Source of the DNA: Bacteroidota bacterium
GTDB taxonomy: Bacteria > Bacteroidota > Bacteroidia > B-17B0 > Aurantibacillaceae
Direction: 5' to 3'
Assembly: GCA_021156365.1 (NCBI GenBank)
Contig: JAJNDK010000004.1
Location: 319,137 to 383,136 of the forward strand
Length of the DNA: 64,000 nucleotides
A program made the position numbers and the translations under genes. Under the pieces are notes generated by a model that was given only the letters and a program-made list of their open reading frames with translations, was not told the DNA's origin and searched no databases. Shown in pieces: positions 8,837 through 17,338 of the stretch (the first letter of the stretch is position 1; every line of letters begins with the position of its first letter).

Positions 8837-9243
8837 TACATTCCGCCTAACATCAGTATGTGATCGAATTCTTCTGGTGTAACAACCGATACCGAAAGCC
8901 TTGACAAACGGACCAGCTGTATATCCTTCAATGCTTTATCTTTTTTTATATCGGCGAGATATACGGGCTTTTTCAATGTTTTGTACGGAGCGAAGTCCAC
9001 ACTCAGCCACGCAGTTTCTTCGGTGGTCGGATCCTGGTAATGTTCTTTCACGACTTTGGCAATGCCCACAATGCAGAGTCCCTCGTTGCTGTGATAGAAA
9101 AGAGCCAGGTCGCCTTTTTTCATGCTTCGCAGGTTGTTGCGGGCGGCATAATTGCGCACGCCTGTCCAATCTGTTTTTTTATCTTTCAGAAACTGTTCCC
9201 AGCTGTAGGCATCGGGTTCGGATTTTATAAGCCAGTAGTTCAT
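8836..9243 (-). CDS. EVE domain protein
   Basis: A 135-aa protein that is one EVE domain, a PUA-like fold with an aromatic pocket; characterised relatives bind modified nucleobases in DNA or RNA. The N-terminal signature MNYWLIKSEPDAYSWEQF and the GVRNYAARNNLRSMKKGDLALFYHSNE block (quoted in part) are diagnostic; PLSR-like strand ends at VRLSRLSVSVVTPEEF. It is first in an operon with tsaE (1-nt stop/start overlap) and GSCFA. Being coupled to a tRNA-modification gene makes an RNA-side role reasonable, but this is inference. The divergent neighbour is YbaB. Confidence 0.9.
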   Translation of the reverse strand: MNYWLIKSEPDAYSWEQFLKDKKTDWTGVRNYAARNNLRSMKKGDLALFYHSNEGLCIVGIAKVVKEHYQDPTTEETAWLSVDFAPYKTLKKPVYLADIKKDKALKDIQLVRLSRLSVSVVTPEEFDHILMLGGM

Positions 9244-9267
9244 GTGGAAGTTTTTTAGTTCACAAAT

Positions 9268-9280
9268 GTCGTTAAACGAC
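9268..9280. promoter_or_regulatory. Palindrome GTCGTTAAACGAC between divergent genes
   Basis: Arms of 6 nt around one central base, in the 110-bp gap between the EVE and YbaB genes. It lies 25 nt upstream of the EVE start and could be an operator. Only one copy was seen. Confidence 0.3.
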
Positions 9281-9324
9281 TTTCACAAAAATAACTTTTT
9301 ATTGCATCCTACCAATGAAAGGAG

Positions 9325-9332
9325 TAATTTTG
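9325..9332 (+). promoter_or_regulatory. -7 box of the YbaB gene
   Basis: TAATTTTG matches TAnnTTTG exactly, with an ATTG 20 nt upstream (9301-9304) as a possible -33 element. Position supports translation from 9354, not from the in-frame ATG at 9315. Confidence 0.55.
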
Positions 9333-9353
9333 TACGATATTAATACTACAGAC

Positions 9354-9665
9354 ATGTTCGGAAAATTAGGCGATATGATGGGAAAGATCCAGGAGGCAAA
9401 AAAGCAAATGGAAGAAACCAAAGCAAAACTGGAGACAATAGAAGTAGTGTCGGAAAGCGCGGACGGTTCAATAAAAATCGTAATGAATGCCAACCGGAAG
9501 ATCAAGTCTCTGAAGATCGATGAAAAATTACAGTCCGGGAGCAATGCCGAGCTGGAAAAGCAACTGATCGCCGAGCTTACCATAGCGCTTGAAAAGGCTA
9601 ATGATATCAACGAATCCGAAATGAAAAAAGTAGCTATGGGAATGCTTCCCGGTGGCTTGTTTTAA
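9354..9665 (+). CDS. YbaB/EbfC-family nucleoid-associated protein
   Basis: Small DNA-binding protein (103 aa) of the YbaB/EbfC family, a dimeric 'tweezer' that coats DNA. It begins MFGKLGDMMGKIQEAKKQME, the usual family N terminus, followed by the central strand block (ADGSIKIVMNANRKIKSLKI) and a C-terminal helix ending MGMLPGGLF, also typical. An in-frame ATG at 9315 would add 13 residues but a -7 box (9325-9332) lies between. In many bacteria this gene sits with dnaX and recR; here it stands alone, divergent from the EVE-tsaE-GSCFA unit and 146 nt before a PhoH gene. Confidence 0.93.
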   Translation: MFGKLGDMMGKIQEAKKQMEETKAKLETIEVVSESADGSIKIVMNANRKIKSLKIDEKLQSGSNAELEKQLIAELTIALEKANDINESEMKKVAMGMLPGGLF

Positions 9666-9811
9666 AAGAAATTCCAAATCACCCCGGATTTCTTAATTCC
9701 CTCATTTTCTTTATTTTAGAGTAAACACTTCTTTGTTAATTTCTATTTCTTTCCACCTTCCATAATCAGCTTTTTGCATGTAGCTTAGTTCGTACCAAAC
9801 CGCACATATAT

Positions 9812-11170
9812 ATGGCCAAAAGAGTAAGCAAAACTACCGCAGGGACAACAGGGAAAAAGATCTTCGTACTGGACACATCCGTTATCATTTATGATCATAC
9901 AGCGATTAAAAACTTCAAGGAACATGATGTAGTGATCCCAATCACGGTTCTGGAAGAGCTGGATAATTTTAAAAAAGGGAACGATACCAAAAATTTCGCG
10001 GCGCGGGAGTTCTCACGTTACCTCGATAAGCTTTCGGGCAGTCATTCATTGCAAAACTGGACCCAGATCAATGGAAGGGGTCATGGTATGTTCAAGATCG
10101 AAATGAACTACAACAGCAAGGTAGATGCGGAGAAAATATTCGGAGAGCGCAAAGCCGATCACAAGATCCTGAATTGCGCACTGATAACGGCGGAACAAAA
10201 TCCGGACAGGAGAGTAGTGCTCGTTACCAAAGATATCAACCTGCGCCTGAAAGCCAAGTCGCTGAACCTTGTGGCGGAGGATTATGAAACCGGGAAGATC
10301 AAACATGTGGACGAGCTGTACACCGGTCGTACCATCATCGATAAAGTATCGGTGGACGCGATCGATGCGATCTATGAGCAGGGTGGGGTAGCGATTGAGG
10401 CAACACACAAAAAGGGCAAACCCGTAGCGAATCACTTTTTCATTCTGAAGAACGGACAAAAATCCGTACTTGCGACTTTTGATTCGGAGAACTCTCAATT
10501 GCGCAGGGTACAAAAAACAGCCTGCTTCGGGGTAATGCCGAAGAATGCCGAACAATCCTTTGCAATGGATGCGATCCTGAACCCGAATATCAAATTAGTA
10601 ACCATTCAGGGTGTGGCCGGAACCGGAAAAACATTATTATCATTGGCCGGTGCACTCGAACAGCGCAGGGATTTCCACCAGATCTACCTGGCTCGCCCTG
10701 TCGTACCATTGAGCAATAAAGATATCGGTTATCTGCCAGGTGATATCAAATCGAAGCTGAATCCGTATATGGAACCGCTTTGGGATAACCTGAAATACAT
10801 CAAGAACCAATTCAACGAAAAGGAAAAAGAATACAAGCAGATCGACGAGATGGTGGAAAAAGAAAAACTGATCGTTTGCCCGCTTGCCTACATCCGCGGA
10901 CGTAGCTTAAGTAACGTTTTCTTTATCGTGGATGAGGCGCAGAACCTTACCCCGCATGAAGTAAAAACCATTATTACACGTGCAGGAGAAAATACCAAGA
11001 TCGTTTTCACGGGTGATGTGCACCAGATCGATACACCTTACCTTGATGCACAAAGTAACGGTTTGTCGTACCTGATCGATAAGATCGCCGACAAACCGCT
11101 GTATGCGCACATTACACTTGAAAAAGGAGAAAGAAGCGCATTGGCCAACCTGGCGAATGAGTTGCTCTGA
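9812..11170 (+). CDS. PhoH-family protein with N-terminal PIN domain
   Basis: A 452-aa two-domain protein: an N-terminal PIN domain (from about 15 to 150, opening with KIFVLDTSVIIYDH and holding the acidic ITVLEELDNFKKG) and a C-terminal PhoH ATPase. The Walker A motif is GVAGTGKTLL near residue 267 and Walker B is FFIVDEAQN. PIN domains are nucleases with clustered Asp/Glu; PhoH domains are RNA-helicase-like ATPases. Relatives (PhoH2, YlaK) unwind and cut RNA, so RNA turnover is the likely role, acting in the cytoplasm. It is monocistronic, closed by a good terminator (11191-11226). Confidence 0.93.
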   Translation: MAKRVSKTTAGTTGKKIFVLDTSVIIYDHTAIKNFKEHDVVIPITVLEELDNFKKGNDTKNFAAREFSRYLDKLSGSHSLQNWTQINGRGHGMFKIEMNYNSKVDAEKIFGERKADHKILNCALITAEQNPDRRVVLVTKDINLRLKAKSLNLVAEDYETGKIKHVDELYTGRTIIDKVSVDAIDAIYEQGGVAIEATHKKGKPVANHFFILKNGQKSVLATFDSENSQLRRVQKTACFGVMPKNAEQSFAMDAILNPNIKLVTIQGVAGTGKTLLSLAGALEQRRDFHQIYLARPVVPLSNKDIGYLPGDIKSKLNPYMEPLWDNLKYIKNQFNEKEKEYKQIDEMVEKEKLIVCPLAYIRGRSLSNVFFIVDEAQNLTPHEVKTIITRAGENTKIVFTGDVHQIDTPYLDAQSNGLSYLIDKIADKPLYAHITLEKGERSALANLANELL

Positions 11171-11190
11171 TCAACAGGAATGAATTGAAC

Positions 11191-11226
11191 AAAGCGCCTT
11201 CTGTGATCGGGAGGCGTTTTGTTTTT
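11191..11226 (+). terminator. Rho-independent terminator of the PhoH gene
   Basis: A 12-bp stem with a few G-T wobbles (11191-11202 with 11209-11220), loop GTGATC, followed by GTTTTTG. It begins 20 nt after the PhoH stop codon. Confidence 0.75.
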
Positions 11227-11247
11227 GCAGGAAAATAAATTAATTTG
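11218..11247 (+). promoter_or_regulatory. Promoter of the leucine-rich-repeat gene
   Basis: TTTG (11218-11221), 18-nt spacer, then TTAATTTG (11240-11247), one base off TAnnTTTG. It overlaps the preceding terminator's T-run and lies 16 nt before the ATG at 11264. Confidence 0.5.
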
Positions 11248-11263
11248 CATAAAATATCATCCA

Positions 11264-11899
11264 ATGAAAAAATCGCTATTAGTGCTGTTGAGTGTGTGGG
11301 GCCTGAGTGTATTTGCTCAAAAAGATTCGACACAACTGAAAAAAGTGTATACAGATTATAACGAAGCGCTGAAAACCCCGGAAATGGTATATCAGCTGGA
11401 TCTGAGCAATATGAAAGGTGATAGCCTGAACGCAGACTTTTCGAAATTTAAAAACCTGTTTCACCTTAGTCTGAATAACGATCATATTAAGCATATCCCT
11501 ACTTCCATTTGGAAGTTGAACAATCTTACTGTGCTGGAATTGAGCGGCGAAGACTTTGAGACCCTGCCACCGGAGATGAAAGAACTGAAGAAACTGGAAA
11601 CGGTTTTTCTGAATCTTGATAAGAACATGAACCTGGAGCGATCAGTAGACGTGCTCGCCACTCTCCCTAAACTAAAGGCGCTGCATCTTGAAGGTGATGG
11701 GATAACGCAGTTACCATCCAACATTGGCAAGCTAAAACACCTGGAGAGACTTTACCTGAACGATAATAATCTGAAAGAAGTACCCAAAGAGATCCAGGGC
11801 ATGAAAAAACTACAATATGTGGATCTGAAAAACAACCAGATTCCGGCTTCTCAAATGACACAGCCGCACAAAACGTTTGGAGTACGGTTGAATTTTTAA
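11264..11899 (+). CDS. Secreted leucine-rich-repeat protein
   Basis: A 211-aa exported protein. The signal peptide is residues 1-19 (MKKSLLVLLSVWGLSVFAQ). The rest is about six leucine-rich repeats with the xxLxxLxLxxNxL/I spacing, for example LFHLSLNNDHIKHIP, LTVLELSGEDFETLP, LERLYLNDNNLKEVP and LQYVDLKNNQIP. Such solenoids are protein- or glycan-binding surfaces; no catalytic part is present. No lipobox and no T9SS tail, so it is likely periplasmic. The in-frame ATG at 11219 falls inside the terminator/promoter region, so 11264 is preferred. Function beyond binding is unknown. Confidence 0.85.
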   Translation: MKKSLLVLLSVWGLSVFAQKDSTQLKKVYTDYNEALKTPEMVYQLDLSNMKGDSLNADFSKFKNLFHLSLNNDHIKHIPTSIWKLNNLTVLELSGEDFETLPPEMKELKKLETVFLNLDKNMNLERSVDVLATLPKLKALHLEGDGITQLPSNIGKLKHLERLYLNDNNLKEVPKEIQGMKKLQYVDLKNNQIPASQMTQPHKTFGVRLNF

Positions 11900-11915
11900 C
11901 CTGTGTAAAAAGCAG

Positions 11916-13628
11916 CTACTCTTTTATAAATTTCTTGGCGCCTAAGCCCTGCAAGCGGATGCTGTACATTCCGGGGGCAAGGGAAGAAACATTCACCTGC
12001 TTTTCCATGGAGCCTTTCAGTACTGTTTGCCCCAGCGCATTTACGATCTCGTATGCTGCATTGCCAGCGTCTATATTCCCACCTATAGTCAGGACATCAG
12101 TTACAGGATTCGGAAACACACTGGTTTGTTCCTGGTCCAATATAGTGGAAAGTGATACTGCATAAGTAGGATCCGGATTGAATATATAAATAGTTCCACT
12201 CGCCGCTGTGCTGCCATTCATAGGGTTTCCATACACAATACCGGTATTATCCCAGTTGGTAACAAGCGGATTGGTGGCGTTGAAAGATGGATTGAGGAAA
12301 CAATTGTCCACGAGGAATTTCATAAAGGGTCCCGCAGTGTTGCCCGGATTGCAATTGTAACTATTGGGATTTGCTACAGAGCTCGGACCAAAGTGAACTT
12401 CGACCTTACCTGTAGCTTCGTGCAACCAGTATTGAAAATTCACATAATCGGCTCCGGTTGGATTGGTACAAAAACTTTGATAATCGTGATCCATTCCGGC
12501 ATTTTGAAACTCGATCTTCACAATCCTGTTTCCTACAGACCCTGTGATCTCGTATGAGATGGGTGATAAAGAAGTACTGGTGCCAAAGCCTCTGTCTGTA
12601 AGCATATTGCCTCCAAAAGGCCAATGATAAATTAGCAGAAAATAAGGAGAGCTATTCATAAATCTCAGTGAACCACCGTAGATTTCAACTGAATTGGTGA
12701 CTCTTCCGGATGTGAGTGGGAAGTTGAAGCCCAGAGGTAGAGTGTAAGGTGATGAGAATGATGAAGTCCACACCTGGCCGTTGTTTACACTGGTTGGATT
12801 ACTCAGCGCCTGGTAAGTACCCGAACCAAGAGCAAACGTATAGGCACATTGAGGTAGTGCAGGGGATATATAACCTGGATCCAGATTGAAAGTGTAAATT
12901 GTACCATTTGATGCCGTGGTAGCATTCATAGAGTTGCTATTGTTTCCGGGAGGATTATAATAGCCTACTGTCGGATTGCTGGCGTTGGCGTACAAATTCA
13001 CAAGGGAATTGTCGACAAAAAAATTCACATAGGGACCTGCAAAAGATCCTCCGAAGTTAGTGCTGCAATCGTAACTGTGTGGATTCATTACGGAGTTCGG
13101 ACCGAAATGGACTTCGATCTTCCCGGAAGCCTCGTATAACCAGTATTGAAAATTCACATAATCTGCCCCGGTAGGATTGCTACAGGAGCTTTGATAATCA
13201 TAATTGAAGCCGGCGTTCTGAAATTCGATCTTTGCGATCCTGTTTCCGGTTGTTCCACTGATCTCGTATGAGATAGGCGATGAGGAAGTGCCTGTTCCAA
13301 AACCTTTATCGGTAAGCATATTGCCTAAGTTCCATTGAAAGATGGTCAATAAATAGGCGGGCGAACCCTGGCCAAAATCAAGGGAACCACTGCTGATCCC
13401 AATCGTATTAGTAGATCTACCAGATGCGAGAGGAAAATTGAAACCAAGGGGGAGGCCGTAAAGCGAAGTATTTGTCCATACCTGTCCGTTATTTATACTG
13501 GTTGGATTACTAAGGGCCTGGTAGGTGCCCGAACCAAGGGTGAAAGTGTAGGCGGTAACCTGCGCATTTGTTTTTGAAGCCGCTAAAATAATAATAAGAA
13601 AGACAGTTAGAGTAATTTTTAGTCTCAT
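11916..13628 (-). CDS. T9SS cargo protein with two tandem copies of an unknown domain
   Basis: A 570-aa secreted protein: signal peptide (1-23), two tandem copies of a domain of about 225 residues (27-253 and 262-about 490), and a type A T9SS sorting domain (from about 505: SVFPNPVTDVLTIGG ... GMYSIRL ... KKFIKE). The copies are closely alike: both contain SGTYQALSNPTS, NNGQVWT, LPLGFNF, GNRI.KIEFQNAG, NPTGADYVNFQYWL and VEVHFGP. The WxNG/NPTGADYVNFQYWLxE pattern looks like a jelly-roll lectin-type fold, but I do not recognise the family. The sorting tail is removed during secretion and the protein is expected on the cell surface or outside. It converges with the LRR gene, 16 nt apart. Confidence 0.85.
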   Translation of the reverse strand: MRLKITLTVFLIIILAASKTNAQVTAYTFTLGSGTYQALSNPTSINNGQVWTNTSLYGLPLGFNFPLASGRSTNTIGISSGSLDFGQGSPAYLLTIFQWNLGNMLTDKGFGTGTSSSPISYEISGTTGNRIAKIEFQNAGFNYDYQSSCSNPTGADYVNFQYWLYEASGKIEVHFGPNSVMNPHSYDCSTNFGGSFAGPYVNFFVDNSLVNLYANASNPTVGYYNPPGNNSNSMNATTASNGTIYTFNLDPGYISPALPQCAYTFALGSGTYQALSNPTSVNNGQVWTSSFSSPYTLPLGFNFPLTSGRVTNSVEIYGGSLRFMNSSPYFLLIYHWPFGGNMLTDRGFGTSTSLSPISYEITGSVGNRIVKIEFQNAGMDHDYQSFCTNPTGADYVNFQYWLHEATGKVEVHFGPSSVANPNSYNCNPGNTAGPFMKFLVDNCFLNPSFNATNPLVTNWDNTGIVYGNPMNGSTAASGTIYIFNPDPTYAVSLSTILDQEQTSVFPNPVTDVLTIGGNIDAGNAAYEIVNALGQTVLKGSMEKQVNVSSLAPGMYSIRLQGLGAKKFIKE

Positions 13629-13734
13629 GGTTGGTTTTTTAATATAACGGCGAACGAAAATTAAAATTGTTGATTTCAGTTATAAAAATAAGAAAATATC
13701 CGGTCGGATAACAACGCTCAGTTTAGGGAAAGAA

Positions 13735-13761
13735 AAAGCCCCGAATTTTCTTCGGGGCTTT
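13735..13761 (-). terminator. Terminator between the T9SS cargo and pyrophosphatase genes
   Basis: Perfect 11-bp stem (AAAGCCCCGAA, 13735-13745; complement 13751-13761) with a 5-nt loop and T-run on the minus strand. It lies 24 nt after the stop codon of the pyrophosphatase-YceI gene. Confidence 0.85.
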
Positions 13762-13784
13762 AAAAAAAGAATTTTCTTTATTGA

Positions 13785-16604
13785 TTATTTCACCGGTTGC
13801 ATAGCTTCTACCGAGAAAGTGATGGTTACATCATCTCCAAGCGTTCCGCCTTCTTCACCAATCTTGAATACTTTACGGGAAATAACAACTTTTCCTTCAA
13901 ATCCGGCGATATCGTATTTTCCGTATTCTTTCCAGTCCTGCAATGATTTGCCCATGTATTTGAAGCGAACCGGCAGGTCAGCAGTAACATCTTTGATAGT
14001 AAGTTTGGCTACTGCAACGTAAGGATATTCGCTTGTAGCCGATAAACTATCGCTAACGATATCAGATACACGTAAAGTCATTTTAGGATATTTCGCCGCA
14101 TTGAAGAAATCAGCTCCTTTTAAATGTTCGTCACGTTGTCCGCTTTGTGTATTCATAGTATTTACATCCATTTGGAAGAACATGATGGAACCAGCGGTAT
14201 CCTGCAGGTTCACATAACCGCTGTCGATGAGGATCGTTCCATTGGTAGTAGTAACTACGTGACGGATAGCAAAACCAACAGAGCTGTGAGCGCCGTCTAC
14301 ATTGTACATGCCTTTCAGTTCAGCAATGTCTTTTTTATTAGCGTTCATAATGCTGTCGCACTCTGCCTGATTTTTGCACAGTAAATCTTTACCGTCTACT
14401 TTACATACAATACCTGCACCGTCTTTTTTGCAGCAGCCTTCTTCACCTGAGCAACCTGCAGAACCGATACCTACAATATAAGGAGCGATCACCAAAGAAA
14501 CGATCGACATTAATTTGATCAGGATGTTCATAGAGGGTCCGGAAGTATCTTTGAACGGATCACCTACTGTATCGCCTGTTACAGATGCTTTGTGCGGTTC
14601 CGATTTTTTGTAGAACATCTCACCGTTGATCAATACACCTTTTTCGAAAGATTTTTTTGCATTGTCCCATGCACCACCTGCATTCGATTGGAAAATACCC
14701 ATCAACACACCGGATACAGTAACACCTGCCAGGAGACCACCTAATACTTCTGGTCCGAAGATGAAACCAACGATAACAGGAGTAATTAAAGCGATAGCGC
14801 CCGGCATCATCATTTCGCGGATAGAAGCTTTGGTAGAAATCGCTACACATTTTTCATATTCAGGTTTTGCTTTGTATTCCATGATCCCCGGGATCTCGCG
14901 GAACTGACGGCGAACTTCCTGAACCATATCCATGGCAGCTCTACCTACCGCCTGTATACACAACGCGGAGAAAATGAACGGGATCATCGCACCTACGAAC
15001 AGACCGGCCAGTACATTTGCTTTGTAAATATCAATAGCGTCGATACCTGCAATACCTACGAATGCAGCGAATAATGCCAGTGAAGTTAATGCAGCAGAAG
15101 CGATAGCGAAACCTTTACCTGTAGCTGCCGTAGTGTTACCTACTGCATCTAAATTGTCTGTACGCTCACGCACTTCAGGAGGCAACTGGCTCATCTCTGC
15201 GATACCACCTGCGTTATCAGCAATAGGACCGAAAGCATCAATAGCTAATTGCATAGCTGTAGTAGCCATCATACCTGCGGCAGCAATAGCCACACCATAT
15301 AAACCGGCGAAATAATAAGAACCCATGATCCCGGCAGCGAGTGTAAGGATAGGAATAACAGTTGATTTCATACCTACGGATAAACCACCGATGATGTTAG
15401 TGGCGTGACCTGTAGCGGACTGACGTATAATAGAAAGAACAGGTTTTTTACCCATTGCAGTATAATACTCTGTAACAATACTCATGATCGCGCCAACCAC
15501 AGTTCCAACCAGGATCGCCATGAATACACCCATTTTGGTGAAGGATACACCGCGTAATTCGATTTGGCCTTCAGGCAACATGTACATTACTATAAAGTAA
15601 GATGCGATAACAGTAAGGATCATGGATGCCCAGTTACCCAGGTTCAATGCATTCTGTACATTCGATTTGTCGTTTTTGATACGAACGAACCAGGTACCTA
15701 CAATAGAGAAAACAATACCTAACCCACAGATCACCATTGGTAACAATACCGGGGAGAATCCGTTGAATCCATCAGTATATAGGCCTTGTGCTTTTTCGAT
15801 AACGATCTCCTGTCCCAATACCATTGTAGCAAGGATAGTGGCTACATACGAACCGAACAGATCGGCACCCATACCTGCAACATCACCTACGTTATCACCT
15901 ACGTTATCAGCAATGGTAGCCGGATTACGAACATCATCTTCAGGAATTCCTGCTTCTACTTTACCTACCAGATCCGCTCCAACGTCAGCAGCTTTGGTAT
16001 AAATACCTCCGCCCACACGAGCAAACAAAGCGATAGACTCAGCTCCCAAAGAGAAACCGGTTAACACTTCGATAGCTGTTTTCATTTCTGTGCTGCTTAC
16101 TTCAACTACATTGAATATCCGCAGGAACACGATGAACAAACCACCAAGACCAAATACAGCTAAGCCTGCAACACCTAATCCCATAACGGTTCCACCGGTG
16201 AAGGATACTTTTAATGCTTGTTTTAAGCTGGTACGTGCTGCCTGTGTAGTACGAACGTTTGCTTTGGTAGCTACTTTCATACCGATATATCCTGCTGTTG
16301 CAGAAAAAACCGCACCTATAATAAAAGCGATACAGATGATCCAGCTGGAGTGCAGCTCTCTGCCTTTTATTTCGTGAACACTTCCTGAATAGGCCAATAG
16401 AGCTGCCGCGAAAATCACGAAAATGCTCAACACTTTCCACTCTGCTTTTAAGAATGCCATTGCACCTTTTGCAATGTATCCGGCAAGTTCCTGCATGTTT
16501 GCATCACCTGCATCTTGTTTACTCACCCAGGCAGATTTTATTGCCATTACAATTAACCCAAGGATACCTAAGAGCGGTATCATGTAAATTACGAAATCGT
16601 TCAT
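13785..16604 (-). CDS. hppA: Membrane-bound ion-pumping pyrophosphatase fused to a YceI domain
   Basis: A 939-aa fusion. Residues 1-713 are a membrane pyrophosphatase, which hydrolyses PPi and pumps H+ or Na+ outward: substrate motifs are [11 protein letters not shown] (208-217), [18 protein letters not shown] (233-250) and [13 protein letters not shown] (678-690), with about 16 helices. Ala at 493 in [10 protein letters not shown], where K+-independent enzymes carry Lys, suggests K+ dependence. The helix 6 glutamate of Na+-PPases (three residues after Asp in GADLFGSY) and the plant-type one are both absent, while helix 5 has Glu189 ([10 protein letters not shown]). Residues 714-766 form a Cys-rich linker (six Cys) and 767-939 a YceI domain ([18 protein letters not shown] to the end), a lipocalin-like isoprenoid binder, normally periplasmic. 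Both PPase termini face outside, so the fusion topology fits. Monocistronic, with its own promoter and terminator. Confidence 0.93.
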   Translation of the reverse strand: MNDFVIYMIPLLGILGLIVMAIKSAWVSKQDAGDANMQELAGYIAKGAMAFLKAEWKVLSIFVIFAAALLAYSGSVHEIKGRELHSSWIICIAFIIGAVFSATAGYIGMKVATKANVRTTQAARTSLKQALKVSFTGGTVMGLGVAGLAVFGLGGLFIVFLRIFNVVEVSSTEMKTAIEVLTGFSLGAESIALFARVGGGIYTKAADVGADLVGKVEAGIPEDDVRNPATIADNVGDNVGDVAGMGADLFGSYVATILATMVLGQEIVIEKAQGLYTDGFNGFSPVLLPMVICGLGIVFSIVGTWFVRIKNDKSNVQNALNLGNWASMILTVIASYFIVMYMLPEGQIELRGVSFTKMGVFMAILVGTVVGAIMSIVTEYYTAMGKKPVLSIIRQSATGHATNIIGGLSVGMKSTVIPILTLAAGIMGSYYFAGLYGVAIAAAGMMATTAMQLAIDAFGPIADNAGGIAEMSQLPPEVRERTDNLDAVGNTTAATGKGFAIASAALTSLALFAAFVGIAGIDAIDIYKANVLAGLFVGAMIPFIFSALCIQAVGRAAMDMVQEVRRQFREIPGIMEYKAKPEYEKCVAISTKASIREMMMPGAIALITPVIVGFIFGPEVLGGLLAGVTVSGVLMGIFQSNAGGAWDNAKKSFEKGVLINGEMFYKKSEPHKASVTGDTVGDPFKDTSGPSMNILIKLMSIVSLVIAPYIVGIGSAGCSGEEGCCKKDGAGIVCKVDGKDLLCKNQAECDSIMNANKKDIAELKGMYNVDGAHSSVGFAIRHVVTTTNGTILIDSGYVNLQDTAGSIMFFQMDVNTMNTQSGQRDEHLKGADFFNAAKYPKMTLRVSDIVSDSLSATSEYPYVAVAKLTIKDVTADLPVRFKYMGKSLQDWKEYGKYDIAGFEGKVVISRKVFKIGEEGGTLGDDVTITFSVEAMQPVK

Positions 16605-16673
16605 ACGTTTTTTTGTTTTGTTATTAATCTCTAATTCAAACCGTTACAATCTAACCTCTTTAAATTAGGGGTG

Positions 16674-16704
16674 CAAACATACAGATTCTTTGTCGAATAT
16701 CAAA
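16674..16704 (-). promoter_or_regulatory. Promoter of the pyrophosphatase-YceI gene
   Basis: Complete Bacteroidota promoter on the minus strand: TTTG (16704-16701), spacer of exactly 19 nt, then TATGTTTG (16681-16674). The 5' leader would be about 60-65 nt. Confidence 0.8.
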
Positions 16705-16834
16705 ATACCGAAACACATCTAATAATCTGTAAAACAAATAATTAACTACGAATTGTAGGATTTGGCCCGAAGATTTCCGGGCATATGGGGGCTGGTGATG
16801 CTATAAATGAAGAGATGCCGCCTGGTTTCGACTA

Positions 16835-17260
16835 TTACCAAAAACTGCCCATTTTGGCATCGAGCTCGCTCATTTTTTTCGAATTATCGTCTTCTTTGGT
16901 GTTGTCCCAGCAGATGCGGTAGACTTTATCACCTTTACGGTATTCAAGGATCCTGTAGTTATATACATCAGGACCCAGTTGCAGTTTTGTTTCATCCAGT
17001 ATCCAGATGGCATCCATACCTGCTTTGTCGGCCATGTCAAATAATTCTTTGACCATATCCGCATTCTGCTCATATGCGTTCTCGCTTTTTTGAGTAGCAG
17101 GATCGTAGCCAAAATACACCCATTTGTTTTTAAATATATAATGTACGGGAGCAGGAAAGCCGGCCGTTTGAATAGAGATATAATCGCCTTTACCGGGAAC
17201 GGATTGGGCCAAGGAAGAAACTGCGAACAGGCAGATGATAAAACTCAGTACTTTTTTCAT
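16835..17260 (-). CDS. Small exported protein of unknown function
   Basis: A 141-aa protein with a clear signal peptide (MKKVLSFIICLFAVSSLAQ). The mature part is mostly beta with aromatic residues (KNKWVYFGYDP; DVYNYRILEYRKGDKVYRICWDN) and has a short helical segment (NADMVKELFDMADKAGMDA). One Cys (in YRICWDN). No known family was recognised, no lipobox, no T9SS tail; likely periplasmic. It stands alone between the pyrophosphatase promoter region and dxr, 78 nt from the dxr stop on the same strand. A weak hairpin (GCCCG...CGGGC at 16765-16782) follows its stop. Confidence 0.75.
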   Translation of the reverse strand: MKKVLSFIICLFAVSSLAQSVPGKGDYISIQTAGFPAPVHYIFKNKWVYFGYDPATQKSENAYEQNADMVKELFDMADKAGMDAIWILDETKLQLGPDVYNYRILEYRKGDKVYRICWDNTKEDDNSKKMSELDAKMGSFW

Positions 17261-17338
17261 GATGTATTGAATAAAGAATTATGTAATACAATAATAAGAA
17301 AAGTAAAACAGGGAAACGAATCTTCTTTTGGAAATTTC

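Noticed and set aside
14390-14500. Pyrophosphatase-YceI joint as a sequencing or assembly error
   Set aside because: The frame is continuous with normal linker composition, no start codon with promoter precedes the YceI part, and a single promoter and terminator flank the whole gene.
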